50,049 bases of DNA, taken from positions 1 to 50,049 of the forward strand of contig NZ_JACHNZ010000030.1 of assembly GCF_014199685.1 (NCBI RefSeq), written 5' to 3'. This document shows positions 15,703 through 23,649 of the stretch, piece after piece. Under the pieces are notes generated by a model. That model searched no databases, was not told the origin of the DNA, and saw nothing but the letters and a program-made list of their open reading frames with translations. Each line of letters begins with the position of its first letter. Position 1 is the first letter of the stretch. Source of the DNA: Sphingosinicella soli (GTDB taxonomy: Bacteria > Pseudomonadota > Alphaproteobacteria > Sphingomonadales > Sphingomonadaceae). The position numbers and the translations under genes were made by a program.

Positions 15703-16941
15703 TTGTTCCGTCTCTTTTCACGCCAGCAGCCTGAAGCGTCCGCGCCTGTCGCGGATGAAGTCCGTTCGCTTGCCGAGCCGACCGCATTTGACTTCGCTGT
15801 CTTCGGGGCTGTGCCGTCGCTGGCAGGCGTGGCCGTCAATCCCGTCACCGCCATGCGCGTCCCTGCTGTTGCGGCGGGCGTCAAGGCGCTGGCCGAGGCA
15901 ACCGGCATCCTCCCGCTGCCCGCCTATCGTCGCGGCGAAGACGCCTCCCGCGACCGCGACAACGACCACCCCGCCTATCGCCTGCTGAACCTTGATGCGA
16001 ACCCGTGGACGCGGGGGCCGCAGCTTCGCGAACTGCTGACCGCCGACGCCATCGCCTACGGGGACGGCTTCGCGCTGATCGTGCGGGACGGCATGGGCGA
16101 ACCCCGCGAGCTTCACCGCATCCACCCCACCGCCGTCGCCATCGAAATCGACCGCCTCACCGGAGAGCCGCGCTATCGTGTCACGACCGAGGCGGGCCAA
16201 CGGCTTGTCGGGTTCATGGACATCATCCACCTGCGCGCCCCGGCCACGACCTGCACCGATGGCGTATCCGGCGTGTCACCGTTGATGCAGGCCCGTGATG
16301 CCATCGGCCTGCTGATCGTCCTGCAAGGCCATGCCTGTCGCCTGTTCGCCAACGGCGGGCGTCCGTCCGGCATCCTGTCTTTCCCCCAGAAATTGGGCGC
16401 GGAAGTCGCCAAACGCATCCGCGATAGCTGGCGCACCGCCACATCGGGCAGCAGCGCTGGCGGAACCGCCGTGCTGGAGGAAGGCGGCACCTTCACCCCG
16501 CTGGCCTTCAGCAGCGTGGACAATCAGTTCACCGAGCTATGGCAGCTATCCTTGACCGAAGTGGCCCGCGTCCTTCGCGTCCCGCCCGTCTTGCTGATGG
16601 ACTACACGCGCCAGACTTGGGCCAATGCCGAAACGGGCGGACAGCAGTTCCTAACCTACTCGCTCTCCCCTTGGCTGGCCCGTTGGGAAGCGGAAGTCAC
16701 CCTGAAGCTGATCCCCGCCGAAGACCGGGACAGCATCTTCGTGGAGCATCTGACGGACGCGCTGCTGCGCGCCGACTTCGCCACCCGTGCGACCGCATAT
16801 TCGCAGTATCGTGCGGCGGGCGTCCTGACCGCGAACGAGGTTCGCCGGGGCCTTAACCTGCCCCCGCTGTCGGGCGGCGACGTGCTGCAAAACCCGTTCA
16901 CCACCACCGGCAAGGATACGGGAGGCGCGGCCAATGTCTGA
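15703..16941 (+). CDS. Phage portal protein, HK97 family
   Basis: A 412-residue protein forming the dodecameric portal through which DNA enters and leaves the capsid. Family features: MFRLFSRQ opening, HPAYRLLNLDANPW, LTADAIAYGDGFALIVRD, DIIHLRAP, GVSPLMQARDAIGLLI and LRVPPVLLMDYTRQTWANAE. Length is typical. The only start in frame is TTG at 15703: no ATG or GTG lies between the upstream in-frame stop at 15664-15666 and this codon, and no clear Shine-Dalgarno is seen. The nested hairpin lies just before it, so translation may be controlled. The stop overlaps the next start by 8 bp. Confidence 0.9.
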   Translation: MFRLFSRQQPEASAPVADEVRSLAEPTAFDFAVFGAVPSLAGVAVNPVTAMRVPAVAAGVKALAEATGILPLPAYRRGEDASRDRDNDHPAYRLLNLDANPWTRGPQLRELLTADAIAYGDGFALIVRDGMGEPRELHRIHPTAVAIEIDRLTGEPRYRVTTEAGQRLVGFMDIIHLRAPATTCTDGVSGVSPLMQARDAIGLLIVLQGHACRLFANGGRPSGILSFPQKLGAEVAKRIRDSWRTATSGSSAGGTAVLEEGGTFTPLAFSSVDNQFTELWQLSLTEVARVLRVPPVLLMDYTRQTWANAETGGQQFLTYSLSPWLARWEAEVTLKLIPAEDRDSIFVEHLTDALLRADFATRATAYSQYRAAGVLTANEVRRGLNLPPLSGGDVLQNPFTTTGKDTGGAANV

Positions 16942-17263
16942 CGCCCCCAGCCATCGCCAGTTTTTCGGGGACCGGGAACGCGCCTTTGCGCTGCCGCCCG
17001 AGCTGATCGTGGAGCTTGAACGCATCACGGGCGCGGGCATCGGCGGCTTGTGCCGTCGCCTGTTCAGCGGCGACTTCCACCACCGCGAAATCATCGAAAC
17101 CATCCGGCTGGGCCTGATCGGCGGAGGCGAAAACCCCGAACCCGCCGCCGCGCTGATCGCTGCCTATGCCGTCAACCGCCCGCTGGCCGAAACCTACCCG
17201 CTGGCCGTGGCAATCCTTGAAACCGCTTGGTTCGGACAATCGCAGGAGCAGGCCAATGGGTAG
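16934..17263 (+). CDS. Tail-assembly-chaperone-like protein (GTA-gp10 type)
   Basis: 109 residues. The pattern ALPPELIVELERITGAGIGG, LCRRLFSGDF, REIIETIRLGLIGGG and PAAALIAAYAVNRPL resembles the GTA gp10 / Phage_TAC_11 family encoded near the tail tube and tape measure in gene transfer agents and lambdoid-like phages. Its position between portal and protease is unusual, since such genes normally sit before the tape measure gene. It overlaps portal by 8 bp and the next gene by 8 bp. Family assignment is by eye and moderate. Confidence 0.6.
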   Translation: MSDAPSHRQFFGDRERAFALPPELIVELERITGAGIGGLCRRLFSGDFHHREIIETIRLGLIGGGENPEPAAALIAAYAVNRPLAETYPLAVAILETAWFGQSQEQANG

Positions 17264-17498
17264 CGGATTGGGGTCCGCCCAGCGGGCCGTCATGGCCATA
17301 TTCGAGGATGAGCCGGGCGTCCGGCTCACCGTCAAGGAAGTCGCCGCCCGTGTCTATCCGGGCAAGGAAATCACACGCGGCGACACCAACAACATCGGGC
17401 GCGTCTTGCGCCAGCTTGCCCCTATCATCGGGCTGGCCTGTTGCCGCGTTCGCACCCCCGATCATTTCGGCTGGCATCACCAATGGGGGCGCAAGTGA
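17256..17498 (+). CDS. Small winged-helix-like protein
   Basis: 80 residues: SAQRAVMAIFEDEPGVRLTV, then KEVAARVYPG and NNIGRVLRQLAPIIGL. The spacing is that of a winged-helix domain (helix, recognition helix, wing). Possible roles are transcription control or DNA recognition in packaging. It starts inside the previous gene and its TGA stop overlaps the GTG of the protease gene as GTGA, so it belongs to the head operon. Confidence 0.6.
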   Translation: MGSGLGSAQRAVMAIFEDEPGVRLTVKEVAARVYPGKEITRGDTNNIGRVLRQLAPIIGLACCRVRTPDHFGWHHQWGRK

Positions 17499-18025
17499 CT
17501 GCACCCGTGACACTGATTGTACCCGACACGCTCGATTGCGAAGTTCGGTTCGCGCCCCCAGCCGATGACGGCACGATTGAGGGCATCGCCGTCCGGTTCA
17601 ACACCGTGGACAGCTATCGCACCAGCTTCGATCCCCGCGCCTTCGCATGGGACGGAAAGAGCCTGCCCCTGCTGTGGAGCCATCGCGCCGATGAAGTCGT
17701 GGGCAGCGTCCGCAGCGTGTCCGTCGAGGCCGATGGCCTGAAGGTTCGGGGCAAGCTCAATCTGGAAGTCCAGCGCGCCCGTGAAGTCCGGGCCATGCTG
17801 ATCGCCGGGGACGTGTCTGGCCTGTCCATCGGCTTCAAGCGCCTGAAGGACGAAAGCCGCGCCGGGGGCATCCGCCACATCACGCAAGCCCGGCTTGTGG
17901 AAGTCTCATTCGTCGCGGTCCCCAGCGTCCCCGGCTCGCATGTGACCAGCGTTCGCACCGTCCCGGACCTGTCCATCCTCAATCGCTCCATCACCAACGC
18001 CATTGCCGCCCTGAAAGGAAAATGA
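17495..18025 (+). CDS. HK97-family prohead protease
   Basis: A 176-residue serine protease that trims the scaffold (delta) part of the capsid protein during head maturation. Motifs: EGIAVRFNTVDSYRTSFDP, catalytic His in LLWSHRADEVVGS (about residue 62), catalytic Ser in VSGLSIGFKRL (about 110) and VEVSFVAVPS near the end. Start taken as GTG 17495 (GTGA overlap with the previous stop); an ATG at 17483 is an alternative. It lies directly upstream of capsid, the classic HK97 order. Its first codons are part of a 28-nt sequence that recurs in the terminase gene. Confidence 0.9.
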   Translation: MTAPVTLIVPDTLDCEVRFAPPADDGTIEGIAVRFNTVDSYRTSFDPRAFAWDGKSLPLLWSHRADEVVGSVRSVSVEADGLKVRGKLNLEVQRAREVRAMLIAGDVSGLSIGFKRLKDESRAGGIRHITQARLVEVSFVAVPSVPGSHVTSVRTVPDLSILNRSITNAIAALKGK

Positions 18026-19203
18026 CCGTGACCCTTCATCAGCCCATCGAAATCCGCAGTGCCCAGCCCATTGAAACCCGCGAACAGCAGCAGGACGACC
18101 CGCTGGCCGCTGTCGTCGCGGGCGTGGAGGAACTGCGCTCCGCCGCCGAACAGCACCGCACCCAGCTTGATGAGCGGCTGGGCAATGAAGTCCGCACCAT
18201 CGGGGACCGCATCGCCGCGCTGGAAACCCGGCTCAATCGTCCTGGCACCGGCCAGCAGGAGCAGCGGCAGGATGAACCCGCCGTTGAACAGCGGGCGTTC
18301 AACAGCTTCGTTCGCACGGGCGTTGAGCGCATGGAAGCGGATGAAGTCCGCGCCTTGACCGTTTCGACCGATACGGCGGGCGGCTATCTGGCCCCGGAAC
18401 AGTTTGTCCGGGAACTGGACCGCAACCTTGTGCTGTTCAGCCCGATCCGCGCCGCTGCCCGCGTGTCGCCCGCCAGTTCGGGCGAAATCATTCTGCCCAA
18501 GCGCACCGGCACGATGACGGCAAGCTGGGGCGGCGAGACCGATCCCGCGACCGGCACCCAGCCCGTTTACGGCCAGCAGAAAATCAACGTCTATGAGCTG
18601 AAATGCTATGTGGACGTGTCCAACACCCTGCTGGAGGACAGCGCGTTCAATCTTGACGCGGAACTGGCGTTCGACTTCGCGGAAGAGTTCGGACGGGCGG
18701 AAGGCGCGGCCTTCGTCAACGGCGACGGGACCGGCAAGCCAAATGGCCTGCTGAACACCTCTGGCCTGACCGGCATCACCGCAGCCGCCGCCGCCTTCAC
18801 GGCGGACGAACTGATTGACCTGTATCACGCGCTGCCCGGCGCTTATGCCGCCCGTGCCGTCTGGGCCATGAACCGCACCACCATCGGGGCCGTCCGCAAG
18901 CTGAAGAACAGCGGCGGGGACTATCTGTGGCGGGAGCCGATCAGCGAAGGCAACCCGGCGACCATCTTGGGCCGTCCCGTTGTCGAGTTCCCGGACATGC
19001 CGGACGCCGATGCCGAGGAAATCCCCCTTGTCTTCGGGGACTTCGGTTCGGGCTTCCGCATCTTCGACCGCGTGAACCTGTCCGTCCTGCGCGATCCCTA
19101 TAGCCAGCAGGTGAACGGACTTGTCCGCTTCCATGCGCGTCGTCGCGTGGGCGGCGGCGTCACCAAGGCCGAAGCCTTCCGCACCCTCACCATGCCTGCC
19201 TGA
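18022..19203 (+). CDS. Major capsid protein, HK97 fold
   Basis: 393 residues. An N-terminal delta domain (about 1-105) is predicted coiled coil (VAGVEELRSAAEQHRTQLDE). The capsid core starts near TVSTDTAGGYLAPEQFVREL, with IRAAARVSPASSGEIILPK, AAFVNGDGTGKPNGLL, VWAMNRTTIGAVRKLK, LGRPVVEFPDMP and a C-terminal VNGLVRFHARRRVGGGV. These are standard for the phage major capsid family. Its start overlaps the protease stop as ATGA. The delta domain would be removed by that protease. Confidence 0.93.
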   Translation: MTVTLHQPIEIRSAQPIETREQQQDDPLAAVVAGVEELRSAAEQHRTQLDERLGNEVRTIGDRIAALETRLNRPGTGQQEQRQDEPAVEQRAFNSFVRTGVERMEADEVRALTVSTDTAGGYLAPEQFVRELDRNLVLFSPIRAAARVSPASSGEIILPKRTGTMTASWGGETDPATGTQPVYGQQKINVYELKCYVDVSNTLLEDSAFNLDAELAFDFAEEFGRAEGAAFVNGDGTGKPNGLLNTSGLTGITAAAAAFTADELIDLYHALPGAYAARAVWAMNRTTIGAVRKLKNSGGDYLWREPISEGNPATILGRPVVEFPDMPDADAEEIPLVFGDFGSGFRIFDRVNLSVLRDPYSQQVNGLVRFHARRRVGGGVTKAEAFRTLTMPA

Positions 19204-19267
19204 TCCGAACCGGGGGTGGCGGTTTTCGTCGCCCCCAGCCTGCTGCCCCATCTGAAAGGTTCATGCG

Positions 19268-20005
19268 ATGACCGTCCACACTAACGCCAAAAGCCGTCTG
19301 TTCATCGGCGTGGCGAATAACACCATCAGCGAACTGTCCGAGTTCGAGGCGGAAGACTGGCTGGAAATCAAGGAAGTCGAGGACATTGGCGAATTTGGCG
19401 TCGAGGGGTCCGAACAGACCTTCTTGTCGCTGGCCGATGGCTATGTCCGCAAGCTGAAAGGCTCGCTCAATTCCGGCACCCTTGAAGTGATCGCCGGGCG
19501 CGATCCCAGCGACCCCGGCCAGAACCGTGCCCGCGCCGCTGCTGGCGATTGGTTCAAATATCCCTTCAAGGTGGAACTGAACGACAAGCCGACACCGACC
19601 GGCACCAACACCATCTATTATTTCCGCGCCCCGGTCATGTCCGCCAAGTCGAACTACGGTAACGCTGACAACATCGTGAAGACCACCTTCGCGCTGTCCA
19701 TCGACGGGGCCATTCTGGAACTGCCCGCCGCCCCGGCCATCACCATGTCCCCGGCTGCTGGCGCGCTCATCGCTGGCGAGCAGGGCACCGCCTACACCGC
19801 GACCGTCACGGCGACGGGCGGCGCTGGCACCCCGGCCTATGCCGTCACGGCGGGCGCGCTTCCGGCTGGGCTGGCACTGAACAGCGCCACGGGCGAAATC
19901 AGCGGCACCCCTACGGCGGCGGGGGATTACACCCTCACCGTGACGGCGACCTTCGACGGGGCGGGCACCGCGTCCGCCGCCTATACGCTGAACGTCGCGG
20001 CATAA
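19268..20005 (+). CDS. Phage tail tube protein with C-terminal Ig-like domain
   Basis: 245 residues. The first 155 or so fit a tail tube subunit (GVEGSEQTFLSLADGYVRKL, LEVIAGRDPSDPGQNRARAA, WFKYPFKVELND). After the linker AAPAITMSP a putative Ig domain of the He_PIG type follows (about 163-245), with GTPAYAVTAGALPAGLALN and GEISGTPTAAGDYTLTVTA. Ig-like extensions on tail tubes are known in siphophages and decorate the tail surface. It lies 64 bp after capsid. Confidence 0.85.
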   Translation: MTVHTNAKSRLFIGVANNTISELSEFEAEDWLEIKEVEDIGEFGVEGSEQTFLSLADGYVRKLKGSLNSGTLEVIAGRDPSDPGQNRARAAAGDWFKYPFKVELNDKPTPTGTNTIYYFRAPVMSAKSNYGNADNIVKTTFALSIDGAILELPAAPAITMSPAAGALIAGEQGTAYTATVTATGGAGTPAYAVTAGALPAGLALNSATGEISGTPTAAGDYTLTVTATFDGAGTASAAYTLNVAA

Positions 20006-20012
20006 GGGCGGG

Positions 20013-20576
20013 ATGATGCGGCTGGCCGTGCCGATCATCGTCATCTTGGCGGGCGAGGCTGTGACGCTTCGCCCGTCACTGGCCTGCGCCATGCAGCTTG
20101 AGCGCCGCCCCGGTTCCTTCAAGGGGCTGCTGGACGAGATCGCGGACGATAGCCTGTCCGCCGCCAGCGCGATCATCGCACCGCATCATTCCCATCCCAT
20201 GCTTGCCAGCAGGATCATGGACGCCGGGCTGGACAGCCTGCGCCCGGTCCTGATTGATTATGTGCTGCAATGCGCGGGGATCGACCCAAACGCGCCCAAG
20301 GCCGCATCCGAAGGCCCCGGCATATCCTTCGCGGAACACCTCCAGCATCTTTACCGCATCGGCACCGGCTGGCTGGGCTGGACGCCCGACGCCACGCTGG
20401 ACGCCATCCCCGCCGAGATCATGGAAGCCTATCGGGGCCGCATGGACATGCTGAAGGCGATCTTCGGCAGCGCCGATGATGAACCACGCCAGCCCGACAC
20501 CCGCAATCTGGACGATAAGTTCCGGGCGGCGTTCGGCTCCTTCGGCACCACCATCATCAACCGGGAGGCAGCATGA
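20013..20576 (+). CDS. Tail assembly chaperone-like protein
   Basis: 187 residues. The central part LYRIGTGWLGWTPDATLDAI followed by PAEIMEAYRGRMDML resembles the small tail assembly proteins of gene transfer agents (a helical LxxP...TPxEI pattern). It directly follows the tail tube gene, the usual place for tail chaperones. The N-terminal 100 residues (VPIIVILAGEAVTLRPS; GSFKGLLDEIADDSLSAASA) are less typical. A second chaperone-like gene lies at 16934. The stop overlaps the next start. Confidence 0.6.
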   Translation: MMRLAVPIIVILAGEAVTLRPSLACAMQLERRPGSFKGLLDEIADDSLSAASAIIAPHHSHPMLASRIMDAGLDSLRPVLIDYVLQCAGIDPNAPKAASEGPGISFAEHLQHLYRIGTGWLGWTPDATLDAIPAEIMEAYRGRMDMLKAIFGSADDEPRQPDTRNLDDKFRAAFGSFGTTIINREAA

Positions 20577-20818
20577 TGGCGCAGGGCCGCGAGTATTGGG
20601 CGGGCATGGTCCGCGAACTGATCGCCGAAAAGGGCGTGTCCTATCGCGAGCTTTCGCGGGCAACGGGCGTTCACCGCGCCACGCTGCGCCGCTGGCTGAA
20701 CCTTGGCAGCAGTCATATGCCCATCACCACGCTGGAAACCCTGCTGGCCTATCTGGGCTATGAACTGGACGCGATCAGGCGGGCAGATGGGCATAGCGTT
20801 CGCGGGGAGCATCGCTGA
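20573..20818 (+). CDS. XRE-type helix-turn-helix protein
   Basis: 81 residues. A Cro/C1-like HTH is plain: KGVSYRELSRATGVHRATLR then RWLNLG, MPITTLETLLAYLGYELDAI. It is the only XRE-type candidate for transcription control in the element, but it sits inside the structural operon (ATGA overlap with the previous gene and 1-bp contact with the next) rather than divergent from the integrase as a lysogenic repressor would. Confidence 0.75.
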   Translation: MMAQGREYWAGMVRELIAEKGVSYRELSRATGVHRATLRRWLNLGSSHMPITTLETLLAYLGYELDAIRRADGHSVRGEHR

Positions 20819-21162
20819 TGCCCGTGCGCGCCCCATCCATCCGCATGTGCGGTTGCGTCGTGCCGTCCGGCCAGCGTTGCCAGCACATGATTGCCCGCGA
20901 CCGGGAGCGAAAGGCCCGGCACGACCAGCAGCGCCCCAGCGCCCGCCAGCGCGGCTATGATAGCAAGTGGGATCAGGCCCGTGCCGACTTCCTGAAGGCG
21001 CATCCCCGTTGCGTCATGTGCGGCAACCCCAGCCGTGTCGTGGACCACAAGACCCCGCACCGTGGCGACCGCAAGCTGTTCTGGCAGCGGTCCAACTGGC
21101 AGGCCCTATGCACCCCTTGTCATTCCAGCCGGAAGCAATCGCAGGAGGCCCGCCGATGCTAA
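20818..21162 (+). CDS. HNH endonuclease
   Basis: 114 residues, with a zinc-ribbon-like HNH nuclease motif: CVMCG, VVDHKTPHRGD, NWQALCTPCHSSRK. The N-terminal half is basic. In HK97-like phages an HNH protein of this size is part of the packaging machine, acting with the large terminase at cos cleavage. Here it lies 2.5 kb upstream of the terminase instead of beside it. Its stop overlaps tail to tail with the reverse-strand gp25-like gene. Confidence 0.85.
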   Translation: MPVRAPSIRMCGCVVPSGQRCQHMIARDRERKARHDQQRPSARQRGYDSKWDQARADFLKAHPRCVMCGNPSRVVDHKTPHRGDRKLFWQRSNWQALCTPCHSSRKQSQEARRC

Positions 21163-21515
21163 GCGAACACCACCTGCGTTTCTTTAACGCCGCCGCCTTC
21201 AACGTCCGTATAGCTGACAGCGATAGCGTCCAGCTTGTCGCCATTCATACGAGTGGACACGTCGCCAATACTGATGCGCGGTTCGTATTCTTTAAGAAGT
21301 TCAGTCGCTTCACTAGCGATTGCTACGCCCGATGTGCCGATGCGAAAGCTGCCATCTTCGGCAAGGTAGGAAGCGCCGTAATCCCGTCGCATCACACGGG
21401 TTCCCTTCGGCGTGGTGAGAATATCCTCAATCGACTGCACAATGTGCTGTTCGCGGCCAATCGCCTTACCCGTTTTCTTATCCATTCCGACCATGAAAGC
21501 CCCCTTCTGTTGCAT
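21159..21515 (-). CDS. GpW/gp25-like baseplate protein on the opposite strand
   Basis: Up to 118 residues. The core KKTGKAIGREQHIVQSIEDI then LTTPKGTRVMRRDYGA is a clear match to the P2 gpW / T4 gp25 baseplate wedge family of contractile-tailed phages; the family length of about 110-120 fits. ATGs at 21515, 21494 and 21485 are possible starts. It is the only minus-strand gene in the element, interrupts the structural operon, and has lower GC and different codon use from its neighbours. No other contractile-tail gene (sheath, wedge J, spike V) is present. Either acquired from another phage or kept for interaction with a helper tail; both are inferences. Confidence 0.8.
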   Translation of the reverse strand: MQQKGAFMVGMDKKTGKAIGREQHIVQSIEDILTTPKGTRVMRRDYGASYLAEDGSFRIGTSGVAIASEATELLKEYEPRISIGDVSTRMNGDKLDAIAVSYTDVEGGGVKETQVVFA

Positions 21516-21568
21516 GATCCAATAGAAGAGGATGCTTCCAAAGTTGCAAGCGTTCTTGGATGCACGCG

Positions 21569-22219
21569 ATGACGCGCCGCCTGTTCCTCTATCAGGGCGC
21601 TGGCCGGTCCATCCGGGAGATAGCGCGCATGGCGGGCATGAAGCCCAGCACCCTGCATTTCCGGCTGTGCGTGAAAGGCATGTCCGTCGCGGACGCCATC
21701 GCCATGCCCATCACCCCCAAGCATCGCCTGAACCCCGAAGGCAGACAACCCCGGCTCTATGAGTTCCGGGGCCGGATGCTGGACGCCAAGACCATCGCCA
21801 CCATGATCGGCAGGCATCGCGACACCGTATATCGCCGCGTCGTGGGCAACCGCGTGCTGGACATCGGGGAAACCCCTGATCCCTTCAGCGGCTTTCAGGA
21901 CGCCCCCAGCACTGCCCTGCTGATAACCCATGACGGCGAAACCCTGCCCGCAGCAGCGTGGGCAAAGCGCATGGGGATCAGCAAAGAGACAATCTATTCC
22001 CGCATAGCGCATGGCTGGCACCCCGTGGACGCCATCACCACGCCTCCCGATCCCCGATACACCATGCGGACGATCAGGTTCCGCAATCGTCGCATCATCC
22101 GCCGCATCGCCTCCACCTTCCGCCCCATGACCGGGGGGCACCTTCCAACTTTCGCCAATCCCTTGGGGACCGGCGTGGGGAGGCACGTTCATCATCTGCA
22201 ATCAGGGGAAACGGCATGA
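21569..22219 (+). CDS. Protein with three tandem HTH-like modules
   Basis: About 216 residues (alternative ATG at 21560). Three similar modules are visible: SIREIARMAGMKPSTLHFRL then VADAIAMP; LDAKTIATMIGRHRDTVYRR; and PAAAWAKRMGISKETIYSRI then GWHPVDAITTP. This module is common in phage proteins found beside HNH nucleases. DNA binding is likely. Since no standard small terminase is seen, this is a candidate for packaging-site recognition, an inference. It restarts the plus-strand operon after the reverse-strand gene; its stop overlaps the connector start as ATGA. Confidence 0.65.
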   Translation: MTRRLFLYQGAGRSIREIARMAGMKPSTLHFRLCVKGMSVADAIAMPITPKHRLNPEGRQPRLYEFRGRMLDAKTIATMIGRHRDTVYRRVVGNRVLDIGETPDPFSGFQDAPSTALLITHDGETLPAAAWAKRMGISKETIYSRIAHGWHPVDAITTPPDPRYTMRTIRFRNRRIIRRIASTFRPMTGGHLPTFANPLGTGVGRHVHHLQSGETA

Positions 22220-22518
22220 CCATCATCACCGTGGCCGATGCCAAGGCCCATATGAACATCACCAGCGATGCCGACGACGCCCTGATAACGGCGAAGATCG
22301 GGGCCGCCGAAGCGTGGATTGGCCAGTTCATCGGCACGGCGCTGGACGATGCCGAGACGTTCCCGGACGGCACCCCCGAACCGCTGAAGGAAGCGACCCG
22401 CCAGCTTGTCGCCCACCTCTATGAGAACCGGGAAGCCACCCTTGTCGGGCTGAACATGGTGGACGTGTCGCCCGGCCTGTTCGACCTGATGGCCCCTTAT
22501 CGGGATTGGGCTTTCTGA
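22216..22518 (+). CDS. Head-tail connector protein (gp6-like)
   Basis: 100 residues. VADAKAHMNITSDADDALIT, KIGAAEAWIGQFIG and KEATRQLVAHLYENRE are typical of the HK97 gp6 / SPP1 gp15 adaptor family that docks below the portal. Compact size and position before the gp10-like gene agree. Confidence 0.82.
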   Translation: MTIITVADAKAHMNITSDADDALITAKIGAAEAWIGQFIGTALDDAETFPDGTPEPLKEATRQLVAHLYENREATLVGLNMVDVSPGLFDLMAPYRDWAF

Positions 22519-22922
22519 TGAGTGCCCAGCTATCCCGTCTGTCCAAACGCCTTGCGGCCATCCCCAAGGCCGTGCGTTCCGCTGTCCATCCGTCCCTGAT
22601 CCAGTCGGGGGAGGAACTGGCCCAGCGGATGCGTCACCTTGCGCCGGAAGACACGGGCGACCTGAAGGACAGCATCGCCGTCACGCCGCCCGGACAGGCC
22701 ACCCCGCCCTATAGCCAGCCGGGCGGTTCCACCGTTGCGCGGGACAATCAGGTATTGGTGACGGCGGGCAACAGCGACGTGCGCTATCCGCATCTTGTCG
22801 AATACGGCACGGCGGACGCCCCGGCGCAGCCCTATTTCTGGCCCGCCTACCGCCTGACAAAGAAGCGTATCGGCAACCGCGTGAAGCGGGCCATCCGCAA
22901 GGCCGTGAAGGAGGCGCGCTGA
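22518..22922 (+). CDS. HK97 gp10-like tail completion protein
   Basis: 134 residues. LAPEDTGDLKDSIAV, then VRYPHLVEYGTADAPAQPYF and a basic helical end (KKRIGNRVKRAIRKAVKEA) are hallmarks of the HK97 gp10 family, which joins the tail to the head. Start at 22518 overlaps the previous stop; an in-frame ATG at 22506 also exists. Confidence 0.87.
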   Translation: MSAQLSRLSKRLAAIPKAVRSAVHPSLIQSGEELAQRMRHLAPEDTGDLKDSIAVTPPGQATPPYSQPGGSTVARDNQVLVTAGNSDVRYPHLVEYGTADAPAQPYFWPAYRLTKKRIGNRVKRAIRKAVKEAR

Positions 22923-23332
22923 TGGAACCGAGCCTTGCCCTCCAGAAAGCCATCCGCGCCCGGCTGATCGGCACCCCAGCCGTGACGGCCTTGGTGCCTG
23001 CCGCCAACGTGCTGGACAAGAACAGCCGCCCGGAAGTCTTCCCGTCCATCATCATCGGGGAGGCCCAGACCGTGCCGGGCGACGGCCTTGCCCGCACCCG
23101 TTACACCGTCTTTGCCGACCTTCACCTGTGGCAGACCGAACCCGGACTGGCCTTCGTGAAGGGCGTGGCAGGCGCATTGTGGGGCGCGTTTCGGACGCCC
23201 TTCTACACGATAGACGGGCACCACGTCGCGGACCTGCATATCACGTCCAGCCGCTTCATCCGCGACCCCGATGGCCTGCATTCGCATGGCATCATCAGCG
23301 TGGAAGCCCAGCTTGTGGAACTTGCATCATGA
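22922..23332 (+). CDS. DUF3168 tail terminator-like protein
   Basis: 136 residues. LQKAIRARLIGTPAVTALV, RYTVFADLHLWQ and the C-terminal HITSSRFIRDPDGLHSHGII fit DUF3168, a family of tail-completion or terminator proteins encoded after gp10-like genes in siphophages and GTAs. Its start overlaps the gp10-like stop by 1 bp and its stop overlaps the next start as ATGA. Confidence 0.82.
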   Translation: MEPSLALQKAIRARLIGTPAVTALVPAANVLDKNSRPEVFPSIIIGEAQTVPGDGLARTRYTVFADLHLWQTEPGLAFVKGVAGALWGAFRTPFYTIDGHHVADLHITSSRFIRDPDGLHSHGIISVEAQLVELAS

Positions 23333-23646
23333 GGGCCGGGAAACTTGATCGCATCATCACCATCGAGCGCGTCACGACCACCGTGGACGACTTCGGCACC
23401 CCCGTTTCGGGCTGGGCCACCATCGCCACGGTTCGGGCGCAGCGCATCCAGTCCACCACCGAAGAGTTCATGCGGTCCTTCGGGGCCAGCAGCGAAACCG
23501 CCGTGATCTTCCGCTTCCGCCACATGGACGGGCTGACCCTTGCCGATCGCGTGAAGGAAGGTTCCGCCATCTTCGACGTGAAGGAGATCAAGGAGCTTGG
23601 GCGGCGCGAAGGGCTGGAACTTCGCTGCACGGCGACGGGAGGATGA
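23329..23646 (+). CDS. Phage head closure protein
   Basis: 105 residues. GKLDRIITIERVTTTVDDFG, GWATIATVRAQRI, EFMRSFGASSETAVIFRFRH and VKEIKELGRREGLELRCTA match the head closure / SPP1 gp16-like family. In most phages it precedes gp10 and DUF3168; here it follows them, one more sign of a rearranged module. Confidence 0.83.
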   Translation: MRAGKLDRIITIERVTTTVDDFGTPVSGWATIATVRAQRIQSTTEEFMRSFGASSETAVIFRFRHMDGLTLADRVKEGSAIFDVKEIKELGRREGLELRCTATGG

Positions 23647-23649
23647 GCC

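Noticed and set aside
17614-19251. Minus-strand open frame of about 545 codons opposite protease and capsid genes
   Set aside because: Antisense of the capsid module with no recognisable motif.
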